NCBI GenBank assembly: GCA_021324455.1
Contig: JAJPJA010000003.1
Coordinates: 1 to 45,626 of the forward strand
Direction: 5' to 3'
Source: Pseudomonadota bacterium
GTDB lineage: Bacteria; Desulfobacterota; Binatia; Binatales; Binataceae
DNA length: 45,626 nt
In this document: piece after piece, positions 28,097 through 35,954 of the stretch
Layout: each line of letters starts with the position of its first letter
Numbering within the stretch: position 1 is the stretch's first letter
The notes under the pieces: model-generated
What the model was told of the DNA's origin: nothing
Seen by the model: only the letters and a program-made list of their open reading frames with translations
Database searches by the model: none
Position numbers and translations under genes: made by a program

Positions 28097-28888
28097 ATGG
28101 ATTCGTACTACAAGACGCTTGAAACCATTGTGGTGAGCAAGGACAACGGTGTCGCGTCGGTTACGCTCAACCGCCCCGATTCGCGCAATGCGGTCAGTCT
28201 CAAAATGCATCACGAGCTGTCCGAAATCTGGCCGCGCATCTCCGCCGACCCTGACATCGACGTGGTGATTCTGACCGGCGCGGGCAAGGCGTTTTGCGCC
28301 GGCGGCGACGTCAAGGGGATGGACTCGGGCGCGTTCAGGAATCAGGCCCTGAGCACGGAAGCGCGCCTGCTGATCACCCGGCTGCTGGACGTGGAACAGC
28401 CCGTGATCGCGGCTATCAACGGCGACGCGATTGGATTGGGCGCCACCATCGGGCTGTTCTGCGATATCACGGTGGCTTCGGAAACCGCGCGGATTGCCGA
28501 TCCCCACGTCCGCGTCGGACTGGTCGCGGGCGACGGCGGCGCGGTCATCTGGCCGCATCTGCTGGGACCCAATCGCGCCAAGGAATTCCTGATGAGGGGT
28601 AACAGCGTCAACGGCGCCGAGGCCGCGCGCATCGGGCTGGTCAATTACGCGGTGCCGGCGGAGCAGGTGATGAAGAAGGCGAACGAGCTGGCGCGCGAAC
28701 TGGCCGACGGTCCGCGCTGGGCCATCCGATGGACCAAGGTCTCGGTCAACAAGATTCTCAAGGAATCGGTCAACCTAGTGCTCGATACCTCGCTGGCGTT
28801 CGAGGAAGTCACCATGAGCATGCCCGACCATCAGGAAGCCGCCCGCGCGTTCGTGGAAAAGCGCAAGCCGGTATTCCACAAGGCCTGA
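28097..28888 (+). CDS. Enoyl-CoA hydratase/isomerase family protein (1)
   Basis: 263 residues of the crotonase fold. Marks are VASVTLNRPDSRNAVS at the N-terminus, GAGKAFCAGGDVKGMD (oxyanion-hole loop), AAINGDAIGLGATIGLFCDI and VGLVAGDGGAVIWPHLLG in the active-site region, and a C-terminal helix for oligomer contact. The GDGGAVIWP form marks a subgroup common in uncultured bacteria; the usual catalytic Glu pair of mitochondrial hydratase is not obvious, so hydratase, isomerase or hydrolase activity is open. GAGGAG lies before ATG 28097. It is the first of two crotonase genes on this strand, the second starting 294 nt after its stop, and is divergent from glgE, with which it shares no evident pathway. 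Confidence 0.9.
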   Translation: MDSYYKTLETIVVSKDNGVASVTLNRPDSRNAVSLKMHHELSEIWPRISADPDIDVVILTGAGKAFCAGGDVKGMDSGAFRNQALSTEARLLITRLLDVEQPVIAAINGDAIGLGATIGLFCDITVASETARIADPHVRVGLVAGDGGAVIWPHLLGPNRAKEFLMRGNSVNGAEAARIGLVNYAVPAEQVMKKANELARELADGPRWAIRWTKVSVNKILKESVNLVLDTSLAFEEVTMSMPDHQEAARAFVEKRKPVFHKA

Positions 28889-29068
28889 ACCAACGCCCTC
28901 TGAAAAGACGGCCCGCGCCTGTGTTTGCGCTCCATCTCGGATCGCAGCGGCGGACGGGGGAGCTGATGTTCGCGTCCACCCATACGATTGCGCCGTTCGC
29001 TTGCCGGCATTACCGATTACCGTGAGACCGGGAATCGCCGACTCTTCTCGACAGGCGGTTGCGGAACT

Positions 29069-29097
29069 TTGACAGCCGGATGAGGAGCGGGTTATTT
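29069..29097 (+). promoter_or_regulatory. Weak candidate promoter before the second crotonase
   Basis: TTGACA at 29069-29074 is a perfect -35. The matching -10 window 17-18 nt later (TTATTTG, 29092-29098) is poor. It lies in the 294-nt gap between the two crotonase genes, where no other feature is seen. Confidence 0.3.
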
Positions 29098-29182
29098 GCA
29101 GCGCGCTTGCCGCCGGGGAGCCGGCTGAGGCATTCTGCCCCTGCCGCGCTGGCGCAGCGTCAGCGGGGGAAAGGTTCAGCCG

Positions 29183-29983
29183 ATGGATTTCAACTATATC
29201 CGGTTCGAGGTTGGTGACCGGGTCGCAAGGATTACGCTCAACTCCCCGAAAACTCTTAACGGTTATCACGAGGCGATGCTGGCCGAGCTCTGCGCCGCGG
29301 TGCAGCGGGTGCGCGAGGACGACGAGATCCGGGTGCTGGTGTTGACCGGCGCGGGCGATGCGTTTTGCTCCGGCGGCGACGTGAGCGGCTCGAAGCAAAG
29401 CGCCAGCCGCTTTCACCATCAGAAGATGGGCTATCTGCTCGAGATGCGCGAGGGGATGCATCAGACGGTGCTGTCGCTGACCCGCTTGGACAAGCCGCTG
29501 ATCGGCGCGATCAACGGCGCGGCGGTGGCGGGTGGATTGACCCTGGCGTTGTGCTGCGACTTGAGAATCGCGTCAGACCGGGCGCGCCTGGGCGATACGG
29601 CGGTGCGTTTCGGATTGCTGCCGGACGAAGGCGGCGCGTATCTGTTCCCGCGTTTCATGGGGTTGGACCGGGCGCTGAAGATGTCGATGCTGGGCGAGGT
29701 TTACGACGCGCAGACCGCGATGCAACTGGGGCTGGTCACCGAGGTGGTGCCGCACGATCGGCTTTATCCCCGGGTCGATGAAATCGCCGCGCGTCTGGCC
29801 CAGGGCCCGCCGCTGGCCATCCGTCTGGCCAAGCGCATGATGTACAAACAGCAGGAGATGACGCTGGTCAACGCGTTGGAAGACGCCGCGCTCTCGGTCA
29901 TGATCACCAATCCGTCGGAGGATGCTCGCGAAGGTATCCGTGCTTTCCTGAAAAAACGCAAACCCGAATTCAAAGGCCGCTGA
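29183..29983 (+). CDS. Enoyl-CoA hydratase/isomerase family protein (2)
   Basis: 266 residues of the crotonase fold: VARITLNSPKTLNGYH, GAGDAFCSGGDVSGSK, GAINGAAVAGGLTLALCCDLRIA and RFGLLPDEGGAYLFPRFMG. It has a DEGG segment where the other crotonase in the window has GDGG, so the two belong to different subgroups and are not recent duplicates, though both carry an R-(K/R)KRKPEF-like C-terminal end. It probably acts on an enoyl- or related acyl-CoA in a degradation route. ATG 29183 has GGGGGAAAGG about 8-15 nt before it. The next gene (DUF3179-kelch) starts about 200 nt later and is not obviously related. Confidence 0.9.
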   Translation: MDFNYIRFEVGDRVARITLNSPKTLNGYHEAMLAELCAAVQRVREDDEIRVLVLTGAGDAFCSGGDVSGSKQSASRFHHQKMGYLLEMREGMHQTVLSLTRLDKPLIGAINGAAVAGGLTLALCCDLRIASDRARLGDTAVRFGLLPDEGGAYLFPRFMGLDRALKMSMLGEVYDAQTAMQLGLVTEVVPHDRLYPRVDEIAARLAQGPPLAIRLAKRMMYKQQEMTLVNALEDAALSVMITNPSEDAREGIRAFLKKRKPEFKGR

Positions 29984-30182
29984 AAGGTTCGGAGGACTGG
30001 GCGGTGTTCTCAGGGATGCCTCGAAGGTCCTTGTTTGCGCCTGCGGGCGGGATAGAACGGCCGAAGTCGGCGGGCTATGTTTAAGTGTTAACGTGGGTCG
30101 GCCAGACTCAGGGCGCGCGGGCTTTCGGTCAGCGACGCCGGGGAGCGAATTTTATAGAGCCGGGCCGCGTCCAAATTTGCAT

Positions 30183-31673
30183 ATGATCAAATCGACGATT
30201 TCCTCATCGCATCAAGCTTTGGAGAAATCCGCCGGCAACGCGTTGACTTTAAGCCGGCTTCCCGCAGATCGAGCTGGTCGATGGCGGTGTCGGATGATGG
30301 CGGCGGTATGCACCGCGGTCTACGCATTGACGATGCCGGGTGCCGGTCCGGCCCGCGCCGCGTCGCCGCAAATTGTGCATGCCGTCCTGATCAAGGACCG
30401 CATCCAGGCCATCACAAATCCCAAGTTTGTGTCGGTTCGGGACGCGGTTTTCATGCAGCCGCGCGACCGTGTCATCGGTGTGGTGGTAAACGGCGTGGCC
30501 AAGGCCTACCCGCTGCGGATTCTGCGCTGGCATCAGGTGGTCAATGACACGATTGGCGGCACGCCGGTGGCGGTGACTTATTGTCCGCTGACCGACAATG
30601 CCGCGGTTTACAGCCGCAGGTTGCGCGGCAGGACCATCACGCTGCACCCCTCCGACGAGCTCTATGAGAGCACCAGCCTGTTCCGCGATAACCTGACGCA
30701 TAGCCTGTGGTCGCAATTCAACGGCAAAGCGGTTGCCGGACCGGCCAAAGGCCAGCAGCTGGAGGCGCTCGCCAGCATCAATACGAATTGGATGCTGTGG
30801 GATAATTTCCATCCCAAGACCGTGGTTATGTCGAGCGACACCGGTTTCGTGCACGCCTATGAAACCGATCCGTACGGAATCTATGAAGGTCCCGGCGCGG
30901 CGCAGTTTCCGGTCAGCAACGAAGACAAGCGCCTGCCGCGCTACGAACTGGTGTTAGGCGTCGACGTGGACCATCACGCCGAAGCCTTTCCGCTGCGCCG
31001 TCTGTTCGCGGCCAAGCCTCCGGTCAGCGCCGAGCTGGGCGGGCGGAAAATAATGGTGGTGTTCGATCCGGCCACCGGCACGGTGGGCGCCGCCGACGAC
31101 CAGCGTCACATCCCGGCTTACCTGGGCCAGTGGTTCGGATGGGCCGCATTTCATCCCAATTCCGCCATCTGGGGCAAGGAGCTGCCCAAACCGCCGCCGC
31201 CGCTGCCGATTATCTTCAAGGACGCCGGCGACCTGAGTCATGCGCGCGAAGGCAACAGCGCCACGCTGCTCAAGGACGGCAAGGTCCTGATCGCGGGCGG
31301 TGACAACGGACGCGCTCCGATGGTGGCGCAGGCCGAGCTTTACGATCCGGCCAAACATGCCTTCGTTCCCACCGGCAGCATGAAGACCCCGCGCGGCGGC
31401 CACACCGCGACGCTGCTGGCCGACGGCAAGGTGCTGATGACGGGCGGGATGGACGACCTGCACGTGATTGACGCGGCGGAGGTTTACGACCCCGCCACCG
31501 GCCGGTTCGTCGCCGTCGCGCCGATGCATCGCAAGCGCGAGAAGCATACCGCGACGCTGCTCAAGAACGGCCAGGTGCTGATTGCGGGGGCTATGCCGGC
31601 GACGCCTTCCCGACCACGGAGACGGAGATTTTCGATCCGGCCAAAGGACAATTCATCCCGGGACCGGCGATGA
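30183..31673 (+). CDS. DUF3179-kelch secreted protein, 5' part of a frameshifted gene
   Basis: About 497 codons from ATG 30183; other in-frame starts are 30093 and 30294. A hydrophobic stretch before an ARA-A site suggests export (about residues 38-60). A DUF3179 domain (about 60-340) has TYCPLTDNAAVYSR, SLWSQFNGKAVAG and SSDTGFVHAYETDPYG. Kelch-like repeats follow, each with HTATLL(x)(D/N)G(K/Q)VL(I/M)(A/T)GG and YDPATGRF. Near 31590 the reading frame is lost: after VLIAG the frame continues in repeat-unlike Arg-rich sequence and stops at 31673, while frame +2 carries the repeats on to 32248. One more G in the G-run 31586-31590 would restore one protein of about 688 residues. The function of DUF3179 is unknown; the repeats should form a beta-propeller. 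Confidence 0.75.
   Translation: MIKSTISSSHQALEKSAGNALTLSRLPADRAGRWRCRMMAAVCTAVYALTMPGAGPARAASPQIVHAVLIKDRIQAITNPKFVSVRDAVFMQPRDRVIGVVVNGVAKAYPLRILRWHQVVNDTIGGTPVAVTYCPLTDNAAVYSRRLRGRTITLHPSDELYESTSLFRDNLTHSLWSQFNGKAVAGPAKGQQLEALASINTNWMLWDNFHPKTVVMSSDTGFVHAYETDPYGIYEGPGAAQFPVSNEDKRLPRYELVLGVDVDHHAEAFPLRRLFAAKPPVSAELGGRKIMVVFDPATGTVGAADDQRHIPAYLGQWFGWAAFHPNSAIWGKELPKPPPPLPIIFKDAGDLSHAREGNSATLLKDGKVLIAGGDNGRAPMVAQAELYDPAKHAFVPTGSMKTPRGGHTATLLADGKVLMTGGMDDLHVIDAAEVYDPATGRFVAVAPMHRKREKHTATLLKNGQVLIAGAMPATPSRPRRRRFSIRPKDNSSRDRR
31586..31590 (+). other. G-run at the frameshift site in the DUF3179-kelch gene
   Basis: ATTGCGGGGGCTATG at 31581-31595 holds five G. With six, codons GCG GGG GGC TAT would join the two frames as AGGY, the expected kelch sequence. 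A homopolymer indel from sequencing or assembly is the simplest cause; true mutation, phase variation or programmed slippage are alternatives. Confidence 0.7.
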
Positions 31674-32248
31674 CGGCGCCGCGTCAGGATCATACGGCGA
31701 CGCTGCTGCCCGACGGACGGGTGTTGATAACCGGCGGCGCGGGGCGCAAGGGGGCGCTGGCAAGCGCCGAAATCTACGATCCGGCGTCAGGCCGCTTTAC
31801 CGCCGCCGGGAATATGAACGCGGCGCGCCAGGGGCATACCGCCACCCTGCTGCGCAGCGGCCAGGTGCTGATCGCCGGCGGGGCATCTTCCGGTATGCCG
31901 GCGCTGAAGTCGGCCGAACTGTACGATCCGGCAACCGGGCGCTTTACCCCGGTTGCGGAGATGAAGTTCGCGCGCGAAGGACATCGGGCCGCGCTGCTGC
32001 CCAACGGCGAGGTTCTGATGGTGGGCGGCAGCGGTGTCGACCCCCAGCATCGATATTTGGCCAGCGTCGAATTGTATGACCCTGCCACAAAAAGTTTTAA
32101 GGTGCTCGGCGAGATGCTGCTGCCGCGCTTCGGCCCCACGTTGACGCTGCTCGACGACGGCCGCGTGCTGGTCACCGGACGGTTTGCGGCTCCGGGCTAT
32201 TTCGCAACATCGACGGCGGAGATGTATCAGCCCGTCAAGGCCGATTAA
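31592..32248 (+). CDS. Kelch repeats, 3' part of the frameshifted DUF3179-kelch gene
   Basis: The frame that begins at the TAT codon 31592 reads on from the upstream part without loss of the repeat pattern (YAGDAFPTTETEIFDPAKG, then four more units with HTATLL and YDPATGRF spacing). An internal ATG at 31670 could serve as a start but has no clear ribosome site. Each unit is about 48-50 residues, the kelch size, and the last one ends near the stop at 32248. This part completes the beta-propeller, so on its own it is unlikely to be a functional protein. The M50 protease gene starts 39 nt after its stop. Confidence 0.7.
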   Translation, partial: YAGDAFPTTETEIFDPAKGQFIPGPAMTAPRQDHTATLLPDGRVLITGGAGRKGALASAEIYDPASGRFTAAGNMNAARQGHTATLLRSGQVLIAGGASSGMPALKSAELYDPATGRFTPVAEMKFAREGHRAALLPNGEVLMVGGSGVDPQHRYLASVELYDPATKSFKVLGEMLLPRFGPTLTLLDDGRVLVTGRFAAPGYFATSTAEMYQPVKAD

Positions 32249-32287
32249 CCGCCGTATCGTCGGCCGATTGCCGGTCGCGGAGGTGCA

Positions 32288-33448
32288 ATGCGAGGAGAAA
32301 GCGGGCAGGGGATAGAACTCTTCCGGTTGTCGGGCGTCGCGGTCGCGATCGATTATTCATGGCTGATCATTTTCGCTCTGGTGCTGTGGGGACTGTCGGC
32401 CGGTTACTTTCCCGACCGCTATCCGGGGTTTGCGATCTCCAGTTATTGGATCGTGGGGCTGATCGCGACCCTGCTGTTCTTTGCGTCAGTGCTGATCCAC
32501 GAACTGTCCCACGCCTTTGTCGCCAACCGGTTGGGAGAGCAGGTCAGCCGTATCACGCTGTTCATCTTCGGCGGGATGGCGCATCTGTCGGGCGAGCCGG
32601 AAAAGCCGGCGGTGGAATTCAAGGTTGCCGGGGCAGGTCCGTTGACCAGCCTGATTCTGGGCGGGGTGTTCTGGGGGGTGCAGCAGGCGATTCCTTCCGC
32701 GCCGGCTTTCACCTTGTGGAAGGCGGTTTTCCGCTATTTGGCCTATATCAATGTGGCGCTGGCCTTGTTCAATCTGCTGCCGGGCTTTCCGCTCGACGGC
32801 GGGCGGCTGCTGCGGGCCTTTATCTGGTGGCGTACGGGCAGCCTGACGCGCGCCACGTCGCGCGCCGCCGACTGGGGTCAGGGAATCGCGTGGGGGCTGA
32901 TCGCGCTGGGCGCGTTCGAGATTTTCGCCGGCGCGTTGGTGGGCGGCTTGTGGCTGATCTTCATCGGCCTGTTTTTGCGCAGCGCCGCGCTCTCCAGCTA
33001 TCAGCATCTGTTCGTTGATCGGATGCTGAGCCGGATGCGGGTGAGAGATATCATGGTCACCGATCCGGTCACTCTGACGCCGGATCTGACGGTGTCCGAA
33101 GCCGTCGATCGCTACTTTCTGCATCTGGGCTTCGGCGGTTTTCCGGTGGTCAGCGAGGGGCGGGTGATCGGGCTGTTGTCGCTGCCGCAGGTCAGCAACT
33201 GCCCCATCGAACAGCGCGCGACGCGCCGGGTCGGCGACATCATGCGGCGAATGGATGGCAGTATCGCTATTGCGGACACCGCCAGCGTAGCCGACGCGCT
33301 GCATCGCATGGCTGAAGCGAACACCGGCCGGCTGCTGGTGATGGACGGAGAGCGGCTGGCCGGACTGGTTACCCGTTCGGGGATCGCGCGGCTGGTGCAG
33401 ATGCGGATGGTGCTGGGCGGCGAGCCGGCAGTCCCGGCTGCCGCCTGA
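32288..33448 (+). CDS. Site-2 protease family (M50) membrane protease with two CBS domains
   Basis: 386 residues. Six or so membrane segments carry the zinc site HELSH (H71, E72, H75) and the second motif LLPGFPLDGGRLLRA with D170. The C-terminal 140 residues, from about 250, hold two CBS domains (DIMVTDPVTLTPDLTVSEAV and DIMRRMDGSIAIADTASVADAL) that usually bind adenine nucleotides. This is the layout of SpoIVFB-like group-3 site-2 proteases, which cut membrane-bound regulators within the bilayer; the CBS pair would let the energy state control activity. The start is ATG 32288 with GGAGG 5-9 nt before it. It lies 39 nt behind the DUF3179-kelch gene and converges with archease (4 nt between stops). 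Confidence 0.93.
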   Translation: MRGESGQGIELFRLSGVAVAIDYSWLIIFALVLWGLSAGYFPDRYPGFAISSYWIVGLIATLLFFASVLIHELSHAFVANRLGEQVSRITLFIFGGMAHLSGEPEKPAVEFKVAGAGPLTSLILGGVFWGVQQAIPSAPAFTLWKAVFRYLAYINVALALFNLLPGFPLDGGRLLRAFIWWRTGSLTRATSRAADWGQGIAWGLIALGAFEIFAGALVGGLWLIFIGLFLRSAALSSYQHLFVDRMLSRMRVRDIMVTDPVTLTPDLTVSEAVDRYFLHLGFGGFPVVSEGRVIGLLSLPQVSNCPIEQRATRRVGDIMRRMDGSIAIADTASVADALHRMAEANTGRLLVMDGERLAGLVTRSGIARLVQMRMVLGGEPAVPAAA

Positions 33449-33452
33449 CATC

Positions 33453-33872
33453 TCAGACGTCGAAGATGATGCGGGCGCGCCAGCGTCCGCGATCGTTGCC
33501 GACCCACAACTCGTGATAGGTGACGGCCTTTAACTCGCGATAGAATTCGTGCCGCTGAGCGTCGAACCGCTCGCCTTCCAACCTGAGCTGCAAGCCTGCC
33601 GCCGCTTCGGTGACGGCGGCCGCGCACCAGATGAAACCCTCCAGCATGAACAGCCGCATTAGCGCGCTGAGCATGTCATGCATCAGATCGGTGTCGGCGG
33701 TGCCGGCGACCCAGACTTCGCGAGACTCGCGCGCCCGAACCTGCCCGGTATCGGCCATCAGTTGAATTACGGCTAAAGCCGCGCGGCGAAACAGTTCGGA
33801 ACGGGTATCGGCCTCAACCTCGATACCGACATCGCCGGTATGCTCGATTTCACGGAATAGTTCAGGTTCCAC
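33453..33872 (-). CDS. Archease
   Basis: 139 residues that match archease (PF01951): REIEHTGDVGIEVEADTRSELFRRAALA at the N-terminus with the conserved His and Asp, TDLMHDMLSALMRLF, and the C-terminal RELKAVTYHELWV and RARIIFDV motif with the final Asp. Archease helps the RNA ligase RtcB turn over by speeding guanylylation. No rtcB gene is visible in the window, so the partner must lie elsewhere. The start is GTG 33872, 6 nt after the stop of a small upstream frame on the same strand, and its stop is 4 nt from the convergent M50 gene. Confidence 0.9.
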   Translation of the reverse strand: MEPELFREIEHTGDVGIEVEADTRSELFRRAALAVIQLMADTGQVRARESREVWVAGTADTDLMHDMLSALMRLFMLEGFIWCAAAVTEAAAGLQLRLEGERFDAQRHEFYRELKAVTYHELWVGNDRGRWRARIIFDV

Positions 33873-33878
33873 GGCTGT

Positions 33879-34130
33879 TTAACATAAAGGATCGGCGGCC
33901 GTGCACTCCCCGGGAGCAAACAGCTCGACCTTTTCGGCTACCGGTATGAAGTATCTATAACGTCCTGGTACAAACGCTGAATAATCAGGCATTGGGCGGC
34001 GGAAAAGGCCGCGATTTTGGCTCTCAGGCGCTGGCACGGAAGGTGCTGTATCCTCTGCTACAGGAGGAACCAATAACGGTACTCGGACCATGCAAGCAAT
34101 CACCACCACCAGCGAAACTTTCGATATCAT
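33879..34130 (-). CDS. Possible small exported protein upstream of archease
   Basis: From ATG 34130 this frame gives 83 residues with a hydrophobic N-terminal segment (VSLVVVIACMVRVPLLV) and a polar, Pro-rich remainder (PDYSAFVPGRYRYFIP, final Cys). It could be a small exported or membrane-anchored protein. The stop lies 6 nt from the archease start, which supports co-transcription. No clear ribosome site is seen, no family is recognised, and the frame overlaps the other-strand candidate at 34090-34305 by 41 nt, so the call is weak. A longer version from 34271 exists but would add a non-membrane, Arg-rich leader. Confidence 0.4.
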   Translation of the reverse strand: MISKVSLVVVIACMVRVPLLVPPVAEDTAPSVPAPESQNRGLFRRPMPDYSAFVPGRYRYFIPVAEKVELFAPGECTAADPLC

Positions 34131-34305
34131 CGGCAGAACGTGCAATCTTCGCAGGCCGATAAGAGATCGCGCAGGGCGCAGCAGATTCAGCGAGAGCCCC
34201 GTGATCCTGCGCGAAATGTCAAATCTCGATCGGCGTATGTATCTGGTAAAATTTGCGGACGGCGCGACCACGTTCGTCTTCCCTGAAGAGATTGAAGTGA
34301 ACTGA
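34090..34305 (+). CDS. Possible small protein of unknown function
   Basis: 71 residues. The C-terminal half (NLDRRMYLVKFADGATTFVFPEEIEVN) looks like a real small beta-rich domain, with a pattern I associate with short bacterial proteins of unknown function. The N-terminal part is Arg/Ser rich. AGGAGG at 34062-34067 is 22 nt before ATG 34090, too far for a normal site; GTG 34201 is an alternative start. It overlaps the opposite-strand small frame 33879-34130 by 41 nt. Either or both could be real. Confidence 0.4.
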   Translation: MQAITTTSETFDIIGRTCNLRRPIRDRAGRSRFSESPVILREMSNLDRRMYLVKFADGATTFVFPEEIEVN

Positions 34306-34597
34306 TGACGACGGCTGGGTTAAAACTCGGATTAAAACGTGGCGCGGCCTGCGCCGGCAACACCAAACCGGGCAATTCTGCCCAAAGCAGGATTGCCCGA
34401 CCCTACCGCCGGAACTTCTGATTCCTCAATGCAGCCAAGTCCGCGAGGCCTGGTTGCGTTGCATGCCTTAACTCGAAATTCCCCTCCGATGCATCGCGAT
34501 GTCTCCGACGGAGACATTAGACCACGGCAGGCTTTTTGCCTAATCTAAACTGTGCTTTGCTTGCAACGCAGCGACCGCAGCAGTTGGGGAGGGCATT
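34306..34597 (+). other. Intergenic region with three inverted repeats
   Basis: About 290 nt without a supported gene. It holds a 13-bp stem with one G-T wobble (34369-34381 with 34387-34399, loop CCAAA). It also holds a perfect 8-bp stem ATGTCTCC / GGAGACAT with a 3-nt loop (34499-34517) and a short stem AGGC-TTTTT-GCCT (34529-34541). GGGAGGG just before 34598 is the ribosome site of the CBS gene. The density of structure suggests a leader RNA, operator set or degraded small mobile element. Confidence 0.45.
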
Positions 34598-35200
34598 ATG
34601 TTGGTAGCAGGCCGAATGACCAAAAATCCCGCCACCGCGTCGCCCAGGGAGAGTCTGGCCGATGCCGAGGCGAAGATGAACGCCGGCAATTTCCGGCATC
34701 TTCCGATCGTCGAAAACGGGAAGCTGCTCGGGATCTTGTCCGACCACGACATCCGCCAGCATCAGGGGCATCTGCGCGACACCCGCGTGACCGGTGCTAT
34801 GACCGATAACCCCATCGTCGTGACCCCGGAAACCACCATGGAAGAAGCGGCCGAGATCATGCTGGAGCGGAAAATCAGCGGCCTTCCGGTGGTGCAGAAC
34901 GAGAAACTGGTCGGGATTATCACCACTACCGATCTGCTGGCCGCTTTTTTGGAAATTTTCGGAACCGCCGAGGAAAACGCCACCAGGATCGATCTGATGC
35001 TGGAACGGGCGGAGTCGCGCGAATTGCCGGCTGCCCTGCAGGTTATCCAGGGTGCCGGCGGCGAGGTGTTGGGCCTGGGTACCTACCGCGATCGATGGGA
35101 CGAGGAGCGGGTCTATTACGTGGTGTTCCGCTCCGCTGCCGTCGAACCGGTGATTGCCGGATTGCGCGCCAAAGGCTTCCGCGTGCTGGGCACGCACTGA
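34598..35200 (+). CDS. Two-CBS-domain protein with C-terminal ACT-like part
   Basis: 200 residues. Two CBS domains (about 1-58 and 65-122) show the repeats RMTKNPATASPRESLADAE ... GILSDHDIR and MTDNPIVVTPETTMEEAAE ... GIITTTDLL. The remaining 70 residues (RIDLMLERAESRELPAALQVIQ to the end) look like an ACT-type regulatory fold. It is soluble and has no catalytic motif. Such proteins bind AMP, ATP or related ligands and tune a partner protein; the partner is not evident. ATG 34598 follows GGGAGGG. It stands alone behind the hairpin-rich gap. The M50 protease with CBS domains lies nearby, but on present evidence only sequence class links them. Confidence 0.85.
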   Translation: MLVAGRMTKNPATASPRESLADAEAKMNAGNFRHLPIVENGKLLGILSDHDIRQHQGHLRDTRVTGAMTDNPIVVTPETTMEEAAEIMLERKISGLPVVQNEKLVGIITTTDLLAAFLEIFGTAEENATRIDLMLERAESRELPAALQVIQGAGGEVLGLGTYRDRWDEERVYYVVFRSAAVEPVIAGLRAKGFRVLGTH

Positions 35201-35309
35201 CTCGACAACCGGCGCCCGGTTATCGGTAGAACCCGCTTCTGGCTGGCCAGTGCGGGCTGACTTCAAGCTCGCAGGCATAGCCGCGGCAACAGCTCATGTT
35301 TCCCGCTGC

Positions 35310-35954
35310 CTAAGTGCCCTCCGACGCTTTGATCTGTCTTACCTTGTCCTGCAGCATCCGCACCAGTTCCGGATAACCGTGACTGTTGATCACCCGGTTG
35401 AACTGATTGCGATAATTTCCGGTCAGGCTGATGTCTTCGACGATGACGTCGTAAACCTTCCATTTGCCGTCCGCCCATCGCATCCGGTAATCGACCTTGA
35501 TCGGCTTGTCGCCCGGTTTAAGCGTGACCGTGGTGGTGATTTTGCGGTAGTCATCCCCTTCCGGGATTTCCTTGATGTAATTCACTTTGACGGTGTCGGT
35601 GTACTGCTGGGCCTTGGAAAAATTGGAGCGCGACAAATAGATCGATTCGACCAGATCGCTGAACAGCTGAGTGAACTGCTGGCGCTGCTGATCGTTGAGG
35701 CTGCGCCAATGATAGCCGAGCGCCGAGCGGGCCATGTCGGTGGTGTCCCAATATTGTTCCAGCAGAGTGCGCAGGCGTTCGCGGCACGCGCCGCGATCGG
35801 CCTTGCACGACGGCTCTTTGGCGATACTCAGGATCTGCCCGCCGAGCGATTTCGCCTCGGGCATCGCGTCGGGCAGGGCGGCGGCGGGAAGGCTCCACGC
35901 CGGCATCGCCGATATCAGCAGGACCACTGCAATGAGGGTTTTCTTCAGCGACAA
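35310..35954 (-). CDS. mlaC: MlaC/Ttg2D-family phospholipid transport protein
   Basis: About 214 residues from TTG 35954, which has GGAG 9 nt before it and gives a short basic start and hydrophobic signal (LKKTLIAVVLLISAMPAWS). ATG 36014 is an alternative that adds 20 residues. The mature part is the MlaC family (PF05494): LRTLLEQYWDTTDMARSALG, a WRSLNDQQRQQFTQLFSDLVESIY segment and DYRMRWADGKWKVYDVIVEDISLTGNYRNQF. MlaC shuttles phospholipids across the periplasm between the outer-membrane and inner-membrane Mla complexes. No mlaDEF or mlaA gene is adjacent, so it is an orphan here or serves a distant system. It points to an outer membrane in this organism. It is divergent from an LLM oxidoreductase. 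Confidence 0.9.
   Translation of the reverse strand: MSLKKTLIAVVLLISAMPAWSLPAAALPDAMPEAKSLGGQILSIAKEPSCKADRGACRERLRTLLEQYWDTTDMARSALGYHWRSLNDQQRQQFTQLFSDLVESIYLSRSNFSKAQQYTDTVKVNYIKEIPEGDDYRKITTTVTLKPGDKPIKVDYRMRWADGKWKVYDVIVEDISLTGNYRNQFNRVINSHGYPELVRMLQDKVRQIKASEGT

Noticed and set aside
30600..32240. Regular repetition in the DUF3179-kelch gene considered as a tandem DNA or CRISPR-like repeat
   Set aside because: The repetition is at protein level (kelch units of about 48-50 residues); the DNA copies are diverged and without spacers.
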